A program made the translations under genes and the position numbers. This document shows positions 46,001 through 52,519 of a DNA stretch of 64,000 nucleotides, piece by piece (the first letter of the stretch is position 1; each line of letters begins with the position of its first letter). Origin of the DNA: Lepidostoma basale (lineage: Eukaryota; Arthropoda; Insecta; Trichoptera; Lepidostomatidae). Location of the stretch: NCBI GenBank assembly GCA_022606425.2, contig JAHDVF020000013.1, positions 124,001-188,000 of the forward strand, given 5' to 3'. Under the pieces are notes generated by a model. The model was not told the DNA's origin and searched no databases. It saw only the letters and a list, made by a program, of their open reading frames with translations.

Positions 46001-46524
46001 ATCATAGTGATTCTCGTGACATGTGATAGGTAGCTAATCTATCGTCATTTTATTGTTACGTGAATTCTATATCAGACCAAAGACAGTGTAACAATCACGC
46101 TGCCCTCGGTGTCAGTCAATACACTTACCACTCCGCCACGAAGGTCGTCATGTTATCACTTTATCTACGTTACAGCTATCACTTTATCTATGTTACAGCT
46201 ATCACTTTATCTACGTTACAGCTATCACTTTATCTACGTTACAGCTATCACTTTATCTATGTTACAGCTATCACTTTATCTATGTTACAGCTATCACTTT
46301 ATCTATGTTACAGCTATCACTTTATCTATGTTACAGCTATCACTTTATCTATGTTACAGCTATCACTTTATCTACGTTACAGCTATCACTTTATCTATGT
46401 TACAGCTATCACTTTATCTATGTTACAGCTATCACTTTATCTATGATACAGCTGATTATTGTGTATATTTTCAGGTGGTGGATTCATAGCCCTTTTCATA
46501 CCACCGGCCATACAGCAGATGTGA
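28010..46524 (+). CDS. SV2-like major facilitator superfamily transporter, gene 2 (tandem paralogue)
   Basis: Eleven exons: 28010-28070 (ATG), 31017-31226, 34488-34650, 36180-36358, 37569-37753, 38756-38988, 39582-39726, 42131-42245, 43356-43515, 44810-44937, 46475-46524 (TGA). All have GT-AG borders. They total 1629 nt, 542 aa plus stop. A basic N-terminus (MKNRLFRFRNLFSKDDDEIK) precedes IPDGPVGFEDA. MFS motif A (VGYLADTIGRKKVLFWG) is at residues ~99-115 after TM2. PESPRFLMSR is at ~231-240 after TM6. A variable hydrophilic loop covers ~267-320, the CNSLRLWLPQLFKMM exoloop begins ~343, ISKIGKRRLL lies near 421-430, and VDLFPTALRAMAVSLILMVA near 476-495. These fit the SV2/SVOP-like branch of the MFS, a 12-TM transporter of unknown substrate. 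Eight of the ten exons shared with gene 1 have identical lengths up to the stop exon. The second exons differ at N-terminal and loop positions more than in TM cores. Confidence 0.94.
28110..28310. repeat. Foldback element, family 3, decayed
   Basis: TATCTAGAAGTTTTATTATAGTTTGTGAG then AATGACATCTTTTGACTTTC, mirrored by AAATGTCTAGAAATGCGAGG and CATGTCATTCCCATAA. The core motifs have drifted. In the first intron of gene 2. Confidence 0.75.
28890..29510 (+). mobile_element. RTE/BovB-like LINE C-terminal fragment
   Basis: Two ORFs joined by one stop: VNKVSQYKYLGSVLTADANV, VHKTAVRPAMLYGAECWTNK (stop), then EMKMLRWAGGVTRLDHIRNE, SRLRWYGHVMRRDSEHIVQK and RRRGRRMATWWANMEKEL. This is the standard end of an RTE-type polymerase with one nonsense mutation; otherwise intact. 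Inserted in the first intron of gene 2. Confidence 0.87.
29544..30254. mobile_element. hAT-like non-autonomous element, 711 bp
   Basis: Left end CAGAGGTTCCCAAACATTTTT and right end complement CAGTGATTACCAAAGTGG are inverted imperfectly. The inner GTAGACCCCTTGC words recur near both ends. The CAGNGGTTC..AAA terminus is typical of hAT. The flanking octamers GTCTATAA and GTATAGTA match at only five of eight positions, so the TSD has decayed. Confidence 0.7.
30385..30995 (-). mobile_element. RTE-like LINE fragment of the (TTAG) family
   Basis: Minus-strand pieces KKIYTSSVNGKRSRRRPRKI, HVRNRNNRQMCMSRCVNVEE and PTLMYGSE-like are present, ending at GGTTAGTTAGC (complement at 30390-30400). It belongs to the same subfamily as 36385-37003 (both encode YTSSV.GK), distinct from the subfamily at 5950 (LYVNDVNG). 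Confidence 0.8.
31440..31735 (+). pseudogene. Mariner transposase C-terminal fragment
   Basis: In broken frames the plus strand gives PPYNPDLALPDFFFFPRLKR, then GNRYSSVEDVQGAVTASLNG, IPESEFQKAYA, WESRYMRCVE and FEDY. This is the end of a mariner-type transposase including the third catalytic Asp (P-D-FFFF). The N-terminal two thirds and both TIRs are missing. In gene 2 intron 31227-34487. Confidence 0.8.
31780..32375 (+). mobile_element. LINE C-terminal fragment
   Basis: A 139-codon ORF (31928-32347): WSVLLYGCETWCLGERERIR, LEAFEMWTYRRVAHVSWRDH, RRARWIGHVLRHECF, GRGRPRQEYLDQICRDMGC, ending LLQTNH. A decayed upstream part adds SLPG and HQAKLAFNQK-like words. Typical non-LTR polymerase C-terminus. 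Confidence 0.87.
32400..33235. other. Unannotated intron DNA
   Basis: No gene or bounded repeat seen. A C-rich stretch near 32990-33050 is not coding in any long frame. Confidence 0.35.
33260..33435 (+). other. Unassigned coding-like segment
   Basis: An open frame reads KVTEVALRIDGLKCDGELAI, CVGEPTADGEDGFWSGDY and SVKLDISLP before running into LINE 3' sequence at ~33436. The base composition is more balanced than in its surroundings. No family is recognised. It has no flanking splice consensus that I could confirm, so it may be part of a retroelement or a captured exon. Confidence 0.25.
33436..34320 (-). mobile_element. LINE with (TGATT)n tail, C-terminal part
   Basis: Minus-strand pieces: LRIIYESRLTFRAHIEMICD, RMLGFIIRTGRVFRDPIVLR, VLYNALVRSRLESGSVIWSP, then GVGLFVPDRFLRQRQHGLFY and TNLPLVTPVGRAICLLNAV. 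The terminal region is the complement of ATTATTTTACCTGTT... and TCAAATCAAATCAG. A second copy or inner tail (GATTTGATTTGATAA) at 34003-34030 suggests two insertions or a rearrangement. Confidence 0.82.
34380..34440 (+). mobile_element. LINE extreme 3' end
   Basis: GGGAGAGGCCTACGTTCAGC, AATGGACCACAGACAGCTGA, TAAGAAGAA is a common terminal motif of insect RTE/CR1-type LINEs. It lies just upstream of the 34488 exon of gene 2. Confidence 0.6.
35220..36100 (-). mobile_element. RTE/CR1-like LINE fragment, antisense
   Basis: Minus-strand ORF of 93 codons: KQTDKAAVISGCLRDTVWDN, YKTCIRPIMTYGIEARADTV, RTKHLLRVAEMRTLRPIVGR, TLRDRIPNEEIRKSCKI. Same family as 9240-9830. It extends upstream to ~36085 (FKYLGV-like region near 35800) and ends at TTCTTCTTCTTCTTC (complement of a GAA tail) near 35235. 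In gene 2 intron 34651-36179, ending ~80 bp before the exon. Confidence 0.82.
36385..37003 (+). mobile_element. RTE-like LINE with (TTAG) tail
   Basis: Starts GGCAACAAAGTTGAAGGTGT shortly after the splice donor at 36359. It contains KMAVHNGVL-, KRMCGKKLYDRIPNDEI-, RWFGHMEQMDESRIV- and YTSSVSGKISRGRPRKTRHD-coding words and ends GGCGTGATGGTTAGTTAAC. Multiple frameshifts. In gene 2 intron 36359-37568. Confidence 0.82.
37075..37470 (-). mobile_element. LINE fragments, antisense
   Basis: The first part (37080-37150) matches 35800-35860. The second part (37200-37460) matches 55015-55290: TGAGGTCCAGCTGTCCCTCC, ATCTCTTAG. These encode broken C-terminal polymerase words on the minus strand. Confidence 0.65.
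37840..38250 (+). mobile_element. Decayed RTE-like LINE pieces
   Basis: 37845-37910 (TCGAATGAAAATATAAGAAG) and 38155-38250 (GGTTTGGACACATGGAAAGA ... GTAAATGGAAC) are consecutive parts of the (TTAG) family separated by ~250 bp of other sequence (37910-38150, with an inverted CCGACTAATCGG/CCGACTAGTCGG word pair). Confidence 0.65.
38251..38510. mobile_element. Unclassified ~260-bp insertion inside an RTE LINE
   Basis: LINE sequence ...GTAAATGGAAC stops at 38250 and resumes ATAGAAATAGAGGAAGACCG at ~38511, so the intervening DNA is a later insertion. It includes CTGCCATCTATTGCAAAACG. No clear TIR. Family unknown. Confidence 0.5.
38511..38730 (+). mobile_element. RTE-like LINE pieces in opposite orientations
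   Basis: 38511-38600 continues the plus-strand LINE (GRPRKMWYDQIN...). 38620-38730 is a minus-strand piece (complement of GSEAWN, MRSL). It ends about 25 bp before the acceptor of the gene 2 exon at 38756. Confidence 0.65.
39345..39535. repeat. Foldback element, family 3
   Basis: GACATTTGATAATGCCTTAG, AAGGGTGAAACATGTCATTC, then TTTAATAAAACTCCTAGAAG and GTGGAGTTTTACATCATCGTTC. The left arm is truncated. In gene 2 intron 38989-39581, ending ~50 bp before the exon. Confidence 0.75.
39761..40461. mobile_element. RTE LINE with 5' inversion and target-site duplication
   Basis: The left part (to ~40345) is minus-strand: it begins with NVNKSKVMIFEKEE upstream, runs through VDEFVYLGSMFTRDGRVERD and PTLMYGSEEWN to NGTRNRGRPR. 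From ~40349 the orientation flips to plus: MNVEEAREICQERKVW, ending GATGGTTAGTTAGTTAGTTAA. TTTATTATCC flanks both sides (39751-39760 and 40462-40471). This is the pattern expected from twin-priming of a single retrotransposition. It sits ~35 bp after the splice donor of the gene 2 exon ending 39726. Confidence 0.9.
40624..41662 (-). mobile_element. Mariner/Tc1-type element (rosa-like) with nested LINE
   Basis: Inverted ends AGGTGTCCCAAAATTAAAGC and GCTTTAATTTTGGGACACCT. Minus-strand transposase words near 40680-40830: VTVTDA, YREMITQFFLPKMDD, IDVANIWFQQDGATCHTARE. The second catalytic Asp is in FQQDGA. The rest of the transposase has been lost or displaced by a CR1-like insertion and ATT-rich repeats. 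In gene 2 intron 39727-42130. Confidence 0.82.
41146..41620 (-). mobile_element. CR1/L2-like LINE C-terminal fragment
   Basis: A 154-codon minus-strand ORF: HWLKCPERIQNKLCWTVYKA, LHGMAPAYISELC, SAIGRLTVPKRC, NFGDRAFAVAGPSAWNSLPA, FRSRLKTHLFKLSF. The DRAF-x-PxxWNSLP ending is characteristic of the CR1/L2 group. A second copy lies at 63800-64000. Confidence 0.88.
41690..41945 (-). mobile_element. LINE C-terminal fragment
   Basis: Minus strand: DLEPLIRVMFNDPIGRRSIG, RPRLRWLDGVVADCRTLGQQ, YWEVAARDRRGR. Same family as the plus-strand fragment at 50225-50740 (DNPVGRRSVSSPKLRWLDGA). Confidence 0.82.
42300..43015 (+). mobile_element. Jockey-like LINE 3' part, split by an insertion
   Basis: 42308-42386 encodes KLTKRF, QGTPF (compare KLAERFYKGLPSHP at 62900). 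The sequence resumes at ~42851 with the terminal GGAACACTCCA and CAACCCACCAAATCACCTTT ... AGAAGATCCAAGTCCAAGTT. The 42387-42836 insert separates the two. In gene 2 intron 42246-43355. Confidence 0.75.
42387..42836 (-). mobile_element. ~450-bp retroinsert with 14-bp target duplication (family C related)
   Basis: Flanked by TCCACTTATCAATC (42373-42386) and TCCACTTATCGATC (42837-42850), 13 of 14 identical. Its right 130 bp read on the minus strand CCGCTTACCCGAAGTTATGC, CCGTCCCTCGTCC, GAGGGACCAGGCCACC, related to family C. No ORF survives. The long TSD implies LINE machinery. Confidence 0.7.
43870..44335 (-). mobile_element. LINE C-terminal fragment, antisense
   Basis: A 142-codon minus-strand ORF: IWSVLLYGCETWTLKVNVMN, RSEAFEIWIYRRMLRIPWTD, MVSYLGHVLRGEKYHLLRL. 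Same broad type as 31780-32375 but a different family. In gene 2 intron 43516-44809. Confidence 0.85.
44365..44735 (-). mobile_element. RTE-like LINE fragment with (TTAG) tail
   Basis: Begins TAACTAACTAACTTATCATC (tail complement), then GGTAGAAAGAATAGACCGCC. Internal deletions; ends near CATAAGGGTCAGTATAAGTA. Lies 70 bp upstream of a gene 2 exon. Confidence 0.75.
45015..45755 (-). mobile_element. LINE with (TGATT)n tail, antisense
   Basis: Minus-strand ORF words: LYNALVRSKLESGSVIWSPH, EVRYSVMLERVQRKFLRYLY, MREYGSYPWFYSTAFILGML, GANSLQLRRDGHLITHFFRL, LEGVRLFVPD, LPLVTPVGRAINLLNAV. Tail complement TCAAATCAAATTAAATCAG at 45020. One of the longest copies of this family; same family as 33436-34320, 15640-15790, 48640-48735 and 63545-63780. 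Confidence 0.87.
45955..46153 (-). mobile_element. tRNA-derived SINE, copy C
   Basis: Minus-strand SINE body (GACAGCATGAGCCAAATCAA, TAGCTATCATAGTGATTCTC, ACACTTACCACTCCGCCACG) with the B-box segment deleted. Its head end abuts the minisatellite at 46152. Confidence 0.85.
46152..46453. repeat. 23-bp minisatellite, 13 copies
   Basis: Unit ATCACTTTATCTAYGTTACAGCT (23 bp) begins at 46155, 46178, 46201 and every 23 bp to 46431. The only variation is C/T in CTAYG and GATACAG in the last unit. Because 23 is not a multiple of 3, long repetitive ORFs appear in several frames. It lies in the last intron of gene 2 and ends ~20 bp before the final acceptor. Confidence 0.97.
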
Positions 46525-46577
46525 TATTCTGGTATATTCTAAGAGGAATGTAATATTCTTGCGAAGACAGTGGACAA

Positions 46578-46583
46578 AATAAA
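46578..46583 (+). terminator. Poly(A) signal of gene 2
   Basis: AATAAA lies 54 bp after the TGA of gene 2, a short 3'UTR. No competing hexamer lies closer. Confidence 0.6.
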
Positions 46584-46589
46584 AGGCAT

Positions 46590-47008
46590 AACATTTTAAA
46601 AATACTTCTTTATATTAATTCATTATATAATAGTAATTACATTAATAATAATATATAATAATTAACAATGACTTGCTTCATCATCTCATTTCCACCCGCT
46701 TACGCTATACAATGTCTCGTGGATAACACGACAAATAAATAGTGAATGGCCGGCACGACACTTATTTACAACTCAAATGGAACCAACTTAACTCAACCTC
46801 ACATCATTAAACAAAACAAAATCGATTTATGGAATCATTTGAATTCAAATCAAATATAGCTTTTGCAGTTTAACCGTTTTTTGTTGCTGTTTATGTTTTG
46901 ACATTATATACTCTATCTACATAAATAAAATACAATGTGTGTTATTGTGAAGACTTTTTACTCGGCAAATAGGTAGCAGATCGAGCTGTTTTTTTCAGGA
47001 TTGATTAA
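46590..47008. other. AT-rich intergenic DNA
   Basis: No supported feature. Confidence 0.4.
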
Positions 47009-47170
47009 ATGGAACCCAGCAGTGGTTATAGGCATACTTTTGTTACGCATCAAGCTCTAATTAAGAACAATATAATAAACATTGAAGACATTTGTCATTT
47101 TGATGATTTCGAGTTAACAGCATTTTATCAAGCTTTGACATTGAAAAAACCCCAGGCATTAGATTCTTAA
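47009..47170 (+). other. Short unassigned ORF, 53 codons
   Basis: Starts MEPSSGYRHTFVTHQALIKN and ends LTLKKPQALDS then TAA. A pyrimidine-rich TTTTTTTCAG lies 14 bp before the ATG, so it could be the last exon of something. Acidic cluster IEDICHFDDFE. No family recognised; may be transposon-derived since a foldback follows. Confidence 0.2.
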
Positions 47171-47204
47171 AAAAAATCTTTGATAATCTTGAGGCGTTAA
47201 CACT

Positions 47205-47400
47205 GTGGAATTAGAAATTAAATCCTTTATTTTTCACGGCATGTTTCGAAGATTTTACATTGGGAAAAAGATATAAATTTATTTTAACTAAGATTTTATA
47301 TTGTACTCACAATGATGAAGGTATAAAAGCATCGAAACATGTCGAGAAATATAAACTGAAAAGCGGAAAAAATCATAAAAAATTTACAAAAGAAAATCAC
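47205..47400. repeat. Foldback, hammerhead-like family 4
   Basis: Left arm AACACTGTGGAATTAGAAAT ... CACGGCATGTTTCGAAGATT. Right arm CAATGATGAAGGTATAAAAG, CATCGAAACATGTCGAG. The right arm has TGATGA, a GATG/CATC pairing, GAAACATGTC. Related relics at 51100-51190 and 60770-60965 share CACTGTG(G/C)AATTCCATAAT. Confidence 0.7.
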
Positions 47401-47639
47401 CAATGATAAGAATGGAAAAACCCTATATATAATAAATCAATTACTATTTAAATTTTTAAGTCGGTTACAGAAGTCCATCTTTGATACTGCACTGATCATA
47501 TACATATTGCAAGGTTGAGTTTCAAAGAATTTATTAGGAGTATATTCAAGCATATTGCACAAACTATAAATATTATTTTATTTTTCTTTCCTGCGACTGA
47601 TTTATAATATGCAACAAGTATGTATATATAAGAGGTCCA

Positions 47640-47810
47640 CCACACATCCGAAACTGTTGTAAGACGTAGCGGCGCCCTTTTGTCAATTTTGCTCTTGCAC
47701 ATTCTAGGCCCGTCCCCCGCCCACGCGGGACTGACGTTAATTTATATTTATTAGGAGCAAAAGCAAGGAGGATCCCAGACCACATTTAATCTATTGACTC
47801 TTGAAAGAAA
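47640..47810 (+). repeat. Dispersed repeat family C, copy 2
   Basis: TAGCGGCGCCCTTTTGTCAA, CTAGGCCCGTCCCCCGCCCA, CGCGGGACTGACGTTAA, then GGATCCCAGACCACATTTAA. GC-rich relative to flanks. Confidence 0.75.
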
Positions 47811-47819
47811 ACTCTCATA

Positions 47820-48240
47820 TATATATTTCACACTGTTAACATATATATAACTTATAATTTATATAACAAAAACGAAAATGTGTACATGCAATATGAAAAA
47901 CAACAACATAAATATATAAAAGGATTGACCCAGGAAGAGAAAAAATACGGGGACTAGGGAAGGAAAACAATTGCTTTTATAGCAAGGAAGAGAAACAAGG
48001 GGAACCGATTATAAAAAAATATATATATTAATAATTATTTGAGCCGAGGTGGCTGTTGCGGGCTCATCCTTTCCTCCCAGCAAGGAGATATAACACCTCT
48101 TCAGATGGCAAACAGCAGCAAAAATGGTGACTTTAGTTAGCAACAAGTATAATATTTGTATGAAACTCAAAGATTTTGAAAGCGTAAACGACAGGTAATT
48201 GTTAAACTTGTGTTTTTCAAAGCAAGAACAGACCATGCTT
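47820..48240. other. Unannotated AT-rich DNA
   Basis: No bounded feature. Confidence 0.35.
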
Positions 48241-48241
48241 A

Positions 48242-48620
48242 TTGACAAACTATAATTTGACGAGCTTAAAATTGAGCCAAAAAAGCAGTAGTACTTCGAA
48301 GAAGCAAAACGTTAAAATGGAAGTAGACTTAGAAGACCCTGATAGAATCTTGAATGAAATGAAAGATACAACATGCCAATCAGATGATGACGTTACACGT
48401 TTAGTATCTGGGCCCAATTTGAAAACCAGTATTTAAAGTGTGACTATCGATGACTTCAATGAGGAGTTGGAGAACACCAAAAAACCACAACTGAATTTGG
48501 ACAATAACAGGAAGATAAATGTCAAATACATCCTGCATTTTAATCAAATGATAGCTGAAAGATTTTTTGTTTATGACTTTGTTGTTCAGATTCATATTGC
48601 AGTGAAAATTCAATTTCTTT
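48242..48620 (+). other. Unassigned coding-like segment with one internal stop
   Basis: The frame reads SQKSSSTSKKQNVKMEVDLE, DPDRILNEMKDTTCQSDDDV, TRLVSGPNLKTSI, stop, then SVTIDDFNEELENTKKPQLN. Acidic/serine-rich composition and coherent frame across the stop suggest an eroded exon or retropseudogene. I recognise no domain. Confidence 0.25.
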
Positions 48621-48634
48621 AGATTAATCAGGGG

Positions 48635-48735
48635 ATATTTTGAGAGCTCAGTCGTCTTGGAGGGTGTGCGTCTTTTTGTTCCCGACAGCTTAGATTGGTC
48701 TATCGGCCGGCCGCAAGAACCAACCTGGCTCTAGT
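48635..48735 (+). mobile_element. LINE fragment
   Basis: SVVLEGVRLFVPDSLDWSIG, RPQEPTWL matches the (TGATT)-tailed LINE (LEGVRLFVPD, RPPEPACL at 45320). Confidence 0.7.
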
Positions 48736-48739
48736 GATG

Positions 48740-49110
48740 TATATACACAAATACAATGAGAATAAATCTATAAATCCAACAAGTATGGTATGTTATACTT
48801 GAGAGATTTATAAGATTTTGAAGATCGGTTTGTTGTTACAATTTTTAAAATGGCCTAAAACTTGGGTATATGGATTCGCACAATTTTATAGATAATTTTA
48901 GTTTCGTAAAATACACAAATTCAAGTATTTGGTGTGATAAAGGCACTATAGTGATTTATTACATCGCACTAAGGTAAGTGGCTCATTTCATGGTGTAAAC
49001 GAATTTTAATATTGTAAAACATTCTTTAAATTGTGAAATCTAATAAACATCTGTTTTATCATATTGCATAATAAATACTTTTGTATAAAATGGAATAAAA
49101 GATTGGGTTT
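48740..49110. other. Unannotated AT-rich DNA
   Basis: No supported feature. Confidence 0.35.
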
Positions 49111-49111
49111 G

Positions 49112-49352
49112 AATCAATTGTGCGGCTGGCTTTATTTGCAGTAAAAAAAAAATATCGTGAACTGCGTCTACTATATTTGCAGCTCAAACAGATAGTCCAA
49201 GTTCATCATAATATTACATACAATTTAGTAGAAAGTAACATAAATAAAAAGGGGTTAAAAGATACATTCAAATATGAACTGCAAACGTAGTCTGTCTCAG
49301 TTTGAAAACCATTTATTTGGACTGCAAATGTAACCAGTCGTACTATAGGGGT
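49112..49352. mobile_element. MITE family E, 240 bp
   Basis: Left arm ATTGTGCGGCTGGCTTTATT, TGCAGTAAAAAAAA, AACTGCGTCTACTATATTTG. The right arm is the mirror: AACTGCAAACGTAGTCTGTC, GGACTGCAAATGTAACCAGT, CGTACTATAGGGGTTAAA. The longer, invaded copy is at 56310-57340. Confidence 0.8.
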
Positions 49353-50010
49353 TAAAATAATCTTAAACCACTATTTTCGCTTTTACATACCCTGTGTGAC
49401 TCTTTATTTTTACCTTTTAATAGATTCAACACATGTTTTCTAATGATTTTTTTAAAATTTATTAAAGATAACAACAAAATTAACCTGACGTTTTGCATTA
49501 TAAATATAGTGTGTATAAAAATTAGGATGCGCGTATACAAAATAATAATATTAATGCTGATTGATGCAATGGTGATAGAGTTTATTCGGATTACAAGATT
49601 AACGAGTATGTAAAAAAAATATATTTTGTAATTCATAGTATAAATTCAGTTTGTATGTAAAACATACAAGATCTTGCGATGTATGTTAGTGAAAAATATA
49701 TATTATCAAAAGAAATTGATGTTTTTAATAACAAACTGATTTTATTTTTTCGTTAAAACTTATCATTTAAGACGGATCTCTTTTAGATTAACAATTTAAG
49801 CCTGCCGTAATAACATTATCTTGAATTGCGAAAAGCATATAATTAGTACAAACTAATATATTTTTATAGATCCCATTCTCTCACATACAGCGTATATAAA
49901 TATGAAATTTTCGGTTATGTACAAACATGAGTGGAGTTCTTTTCTATTCAAAATATGGAATGAAGTGACATCTGTTGAGTTTAAAAATAACATAAGCAAA
50001 TGAGTATACC
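49353..50010. other. AT-rich DNA, no gene
   Basis: The longest ORFs here are Ile/Leu/Phe-rich and compositionally driven. Confidence 0.4.
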
Positions 50011-50015
50011 ATAAA

Positions 50016-50825
50016 CAGTCGAACTCGGTTATTACGATCACGGAAATAGCGAGATCTTGGATGTAAAGAGGAAACATTGGTCGGCATTATGGTTTATGAT
50101 TTTTTTCGATAGAATTACAACTTTTTGTGTTATGTGATCACTCCAGATACTTCATGTCTTCGTGTGATGGCTATGTTTGTAAGTATTTAAAAATACATAT
50201 TCTCTGATATAAAATATATATTGGAAAAAGGATATTCGCAGAAAAACAGATGCCACATTGGCCTCCAGTTTACTACTGTCCAGAAAGACAAAGACCACAC
50301 TGTATAAAACGCTGATTAGAACAGTTCTTACATATGCCTCGGAGACTTGGACACTCACTAAACGTGATGAAATAAAGATGAACTGCTTCGAAAGGAAGAT
50401 ATTCCGCAGAATCTTCGGACCCATTGAGGATGGTCATACTACAAAGAGCTCTACGATCTATACCAGGACGTCAGCGTGGTCAAGTTTATAATGATTAACA
50501 GACTGCGGCTAGGGCACTTGCACCGCAGGAGGGATTTGGAGCTCCCCAAAAGAGTGTTGTATGACAATCCAGTAGGGCGAAGAAGCGTCAGCAGCCCGAA
50601 ACTGCGATGGTTAGATGGTGCCGTGGCAGACTGTCGGTCCTGGAGCATCAAGACTGGAAGGTGGCGGCCATAGACAGGACGGGATGGAAAAGTTTCTTGG
50701 AGGAGGCTAAGACTCACCAAGGGTTGTAGCGCCGGAGAAGAATTCTCTGATATAACAAGCAAATTCAGTCCTTTTTTTCCTCGAAATTACCAAGCAATTT
50801 TCTTCGAAATAACCAAGTTCGACTG
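50016..50825. mobile_element. Pogo/Tigger-like element invaded by a LINE
   Basis: CAGTCGAACTCGGTTATTAC at the left and GAAATAACCAAGTTCGACTG at the right are inverted, with TA after the right end (the left TA has mutated). A second inner TTTCTTCGAAATAACC word is near the right end. The interior from ~50225 to 50740 is LINE sequence. Confidence 0.82.
50225..50740 (+). mobile_element. LINE C-terminal fragment nested in pogo-like element
   Basis: Plus strand: TTLYKTLIRTVLTYASETWT, LTKRDEIKMNCFERKIFRRI, then LELPKRVLYDNPVGRRSVSS, PKLRWLDGAVADCRSW and a frameshifted TGRDGKVSWRRLR. Matches 41690-41945. Confidence 0.84.
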
Positions 50826-50829
50826 TATA

Positions 50830-51740
50830 TATGTAGTCATGTTATAGATAATAAATATGAATATAAAACACATATACAAAAAAAAACAGAAATTAGTGTA
50901 CAATTGAAATAGCTTCACAGGTATGTTTTGAAGCTCCGTAATTTAAAATGAAATGTAAAAGCGAAATAGGAGTTAAAAAATTTATTAAGAACTGCATAGA
51001 TTATTATAAATCTATTAAAAAACTATTTTTTTGTTTTGATAAACTTAAGACAAAACAATGTGGAATTCCATAATTTATTTTTTCCATTTTTGACTATATT
51101 TTATTTATAGCTTCATCATTGGGAAAACGATAGTATGAAGGTATAAAACATTAGAAAAATGACAAAAAAAATAAACTCAAAGTTGAAAAAAAAACGTGTT
51201 TTCATTCATAAAAAAATTGTCAATAAAGTAATATTTGCATATAGTCACCCCAAGTCTTCCTCCATTTGGTTTATTTTAAAATAGGGTGACCCTGCAATAA
51301 TAAATTATATTTGCGTACTTTAATGAACCAAAAAGTGAAATATGTTTAATTTCAACACTGAATCACTTCTATTTGCTTTTACATACCATTAAAAAATAAC
51401 TTACATAATAAATATATTAGAATTAGCTCTTCGAGATACCTTATTGCCACATAATCAACCCTTTGAGACCGAATTAACTTTTTGAAAAAAAGTGGTAATG
51501 TGATTATAATTTTTAAATATATCTATTATGTATAAGATTCAATTGTATTTTACTGATAATATAAATGGATTTTCTTTTGAAACCGTTTGTGCTTAAATCA
51601 TTAAATCAATAAAGAGCATCCTTGGTGTATAAAAATAAAAATGAAATAATTCAATTAAAATTACTTTTTTTTTATAGAAAAACTTTATTCGGGCCTTAAA
51701 GGGTTAAGGGTGGAAGTATTGGTAGAAGCAAGCGGGGCTC
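50830..51740. other. AT-rich DNA with a foldback relic
   Basis: 51050-51190 contains TGTGGAATTCCATAATTTAT, CTTCATCATTGGGAAAACGA and GAAGGTATAAAACATTAGAA, a decayed family 4 foldback. Otherwise no feature. Confidence 0.45.
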
Positions 51741-51749
51741 CCTTTGCAG

Positions 51750-51946
51750 GTGAAAGAGATGGCACTAGAGGATGGAACAGATGGTAAGCAAGTCAAACTT
51801 TTCCAAGGTAAATGGAAAACAAAAGAAAGGCACATCGTGACAGCCGTCGTCTCAGTACGACTACATACAATATTGATTTATAGATATGTGTACATTAACA
51901 ATCTTATTTTTACACTACAGAGTACCGAGGCAAGTACAATAAATAA
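51750..51946 (+). other. Two candidate terminal exons of an unknown gene
   Basis: 51750-51783 has acceptor CTCCCTTTGCAG, encodes VKEMALEDGTD plus one base and has donor GTAAGC. 51921-51946 has acceptor TTACACTACAG, completes the split codon, encodes EYRGKYNK and then TAA. Phases agree. No upstream exon was found. The piece is too short to identify and could be coincidental. Confidence 0.25.
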
Positions 51947-52188
51947 TTACAATTTAGAACAGTCGCCAAGGGGGGATCTCCTACCAAAGCGCAAGACTTT
52001 AACTATTTTTTTTTTTATAATTTTTCATTCGTACAAACTATTTTTGTGAATCAATAATAGAACGAAGCTATAACTTATTATACAGACCCTATTAAATGAG
52101 CTTTTTCTGTGATTAATGTATTTTTAATATGAACAAAAAAATATAACAACATTGATATAATTCAACATGGACTTTGAAAATTCTATAA

Positions 52189-52350
52189 GGGTACGACCAC
52201 ACCAAAGTGCCAGGGTCGGAGACTAGGTGGACACCTGTGGAACCAACATATGGCGTACTATGGGACCGGCCACACTATAGGGTTCGCGCCACAGGGCGTG
52301 ATCACAATGTGTCTTGACGCCTACCCAGGCACTCGGGTGTGGCCGTACTC
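52189..52350. mobile_element. PIF/Harbinger-like MITE, 162 bp
   Basis: Left GGGTACGACCACACCAAAGT and right complement GAGTACGGCCACACCCGAGT are inverted. TAA flanks both ends (left ...CTATAA, right TAATAA), as expected for a three-base TWA duplication. Strongly GC-rich against the surroundings. Confidence 0.82.
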
Positions 52351-52519
52351 TAATAATATAGGTATTTCTTTCACAAGCTAATGTGTTGGTTTCATAAATT
52401 GTTATGATTTTTGGTGCCTTCTCTTATCAATGTTTCATAGACTACTAGAAGTCTATATAGTTTTATACACAATACAGTTACACCAAAGAATCGAGTTAAG
52501 TTGCTATTATTTAATTTAC

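Noticed and set aside
46060..46553. Overlapping long ORFs encoding a repetitive LSMLQLSLYLCYSYHFIYVT peptide
   Set aside because: The frames are a by-product of a 23-bp minisatellite read in three phases. One happens to run into the last exon of gene 2, but the splice acceptor at 46474 explains the exon.
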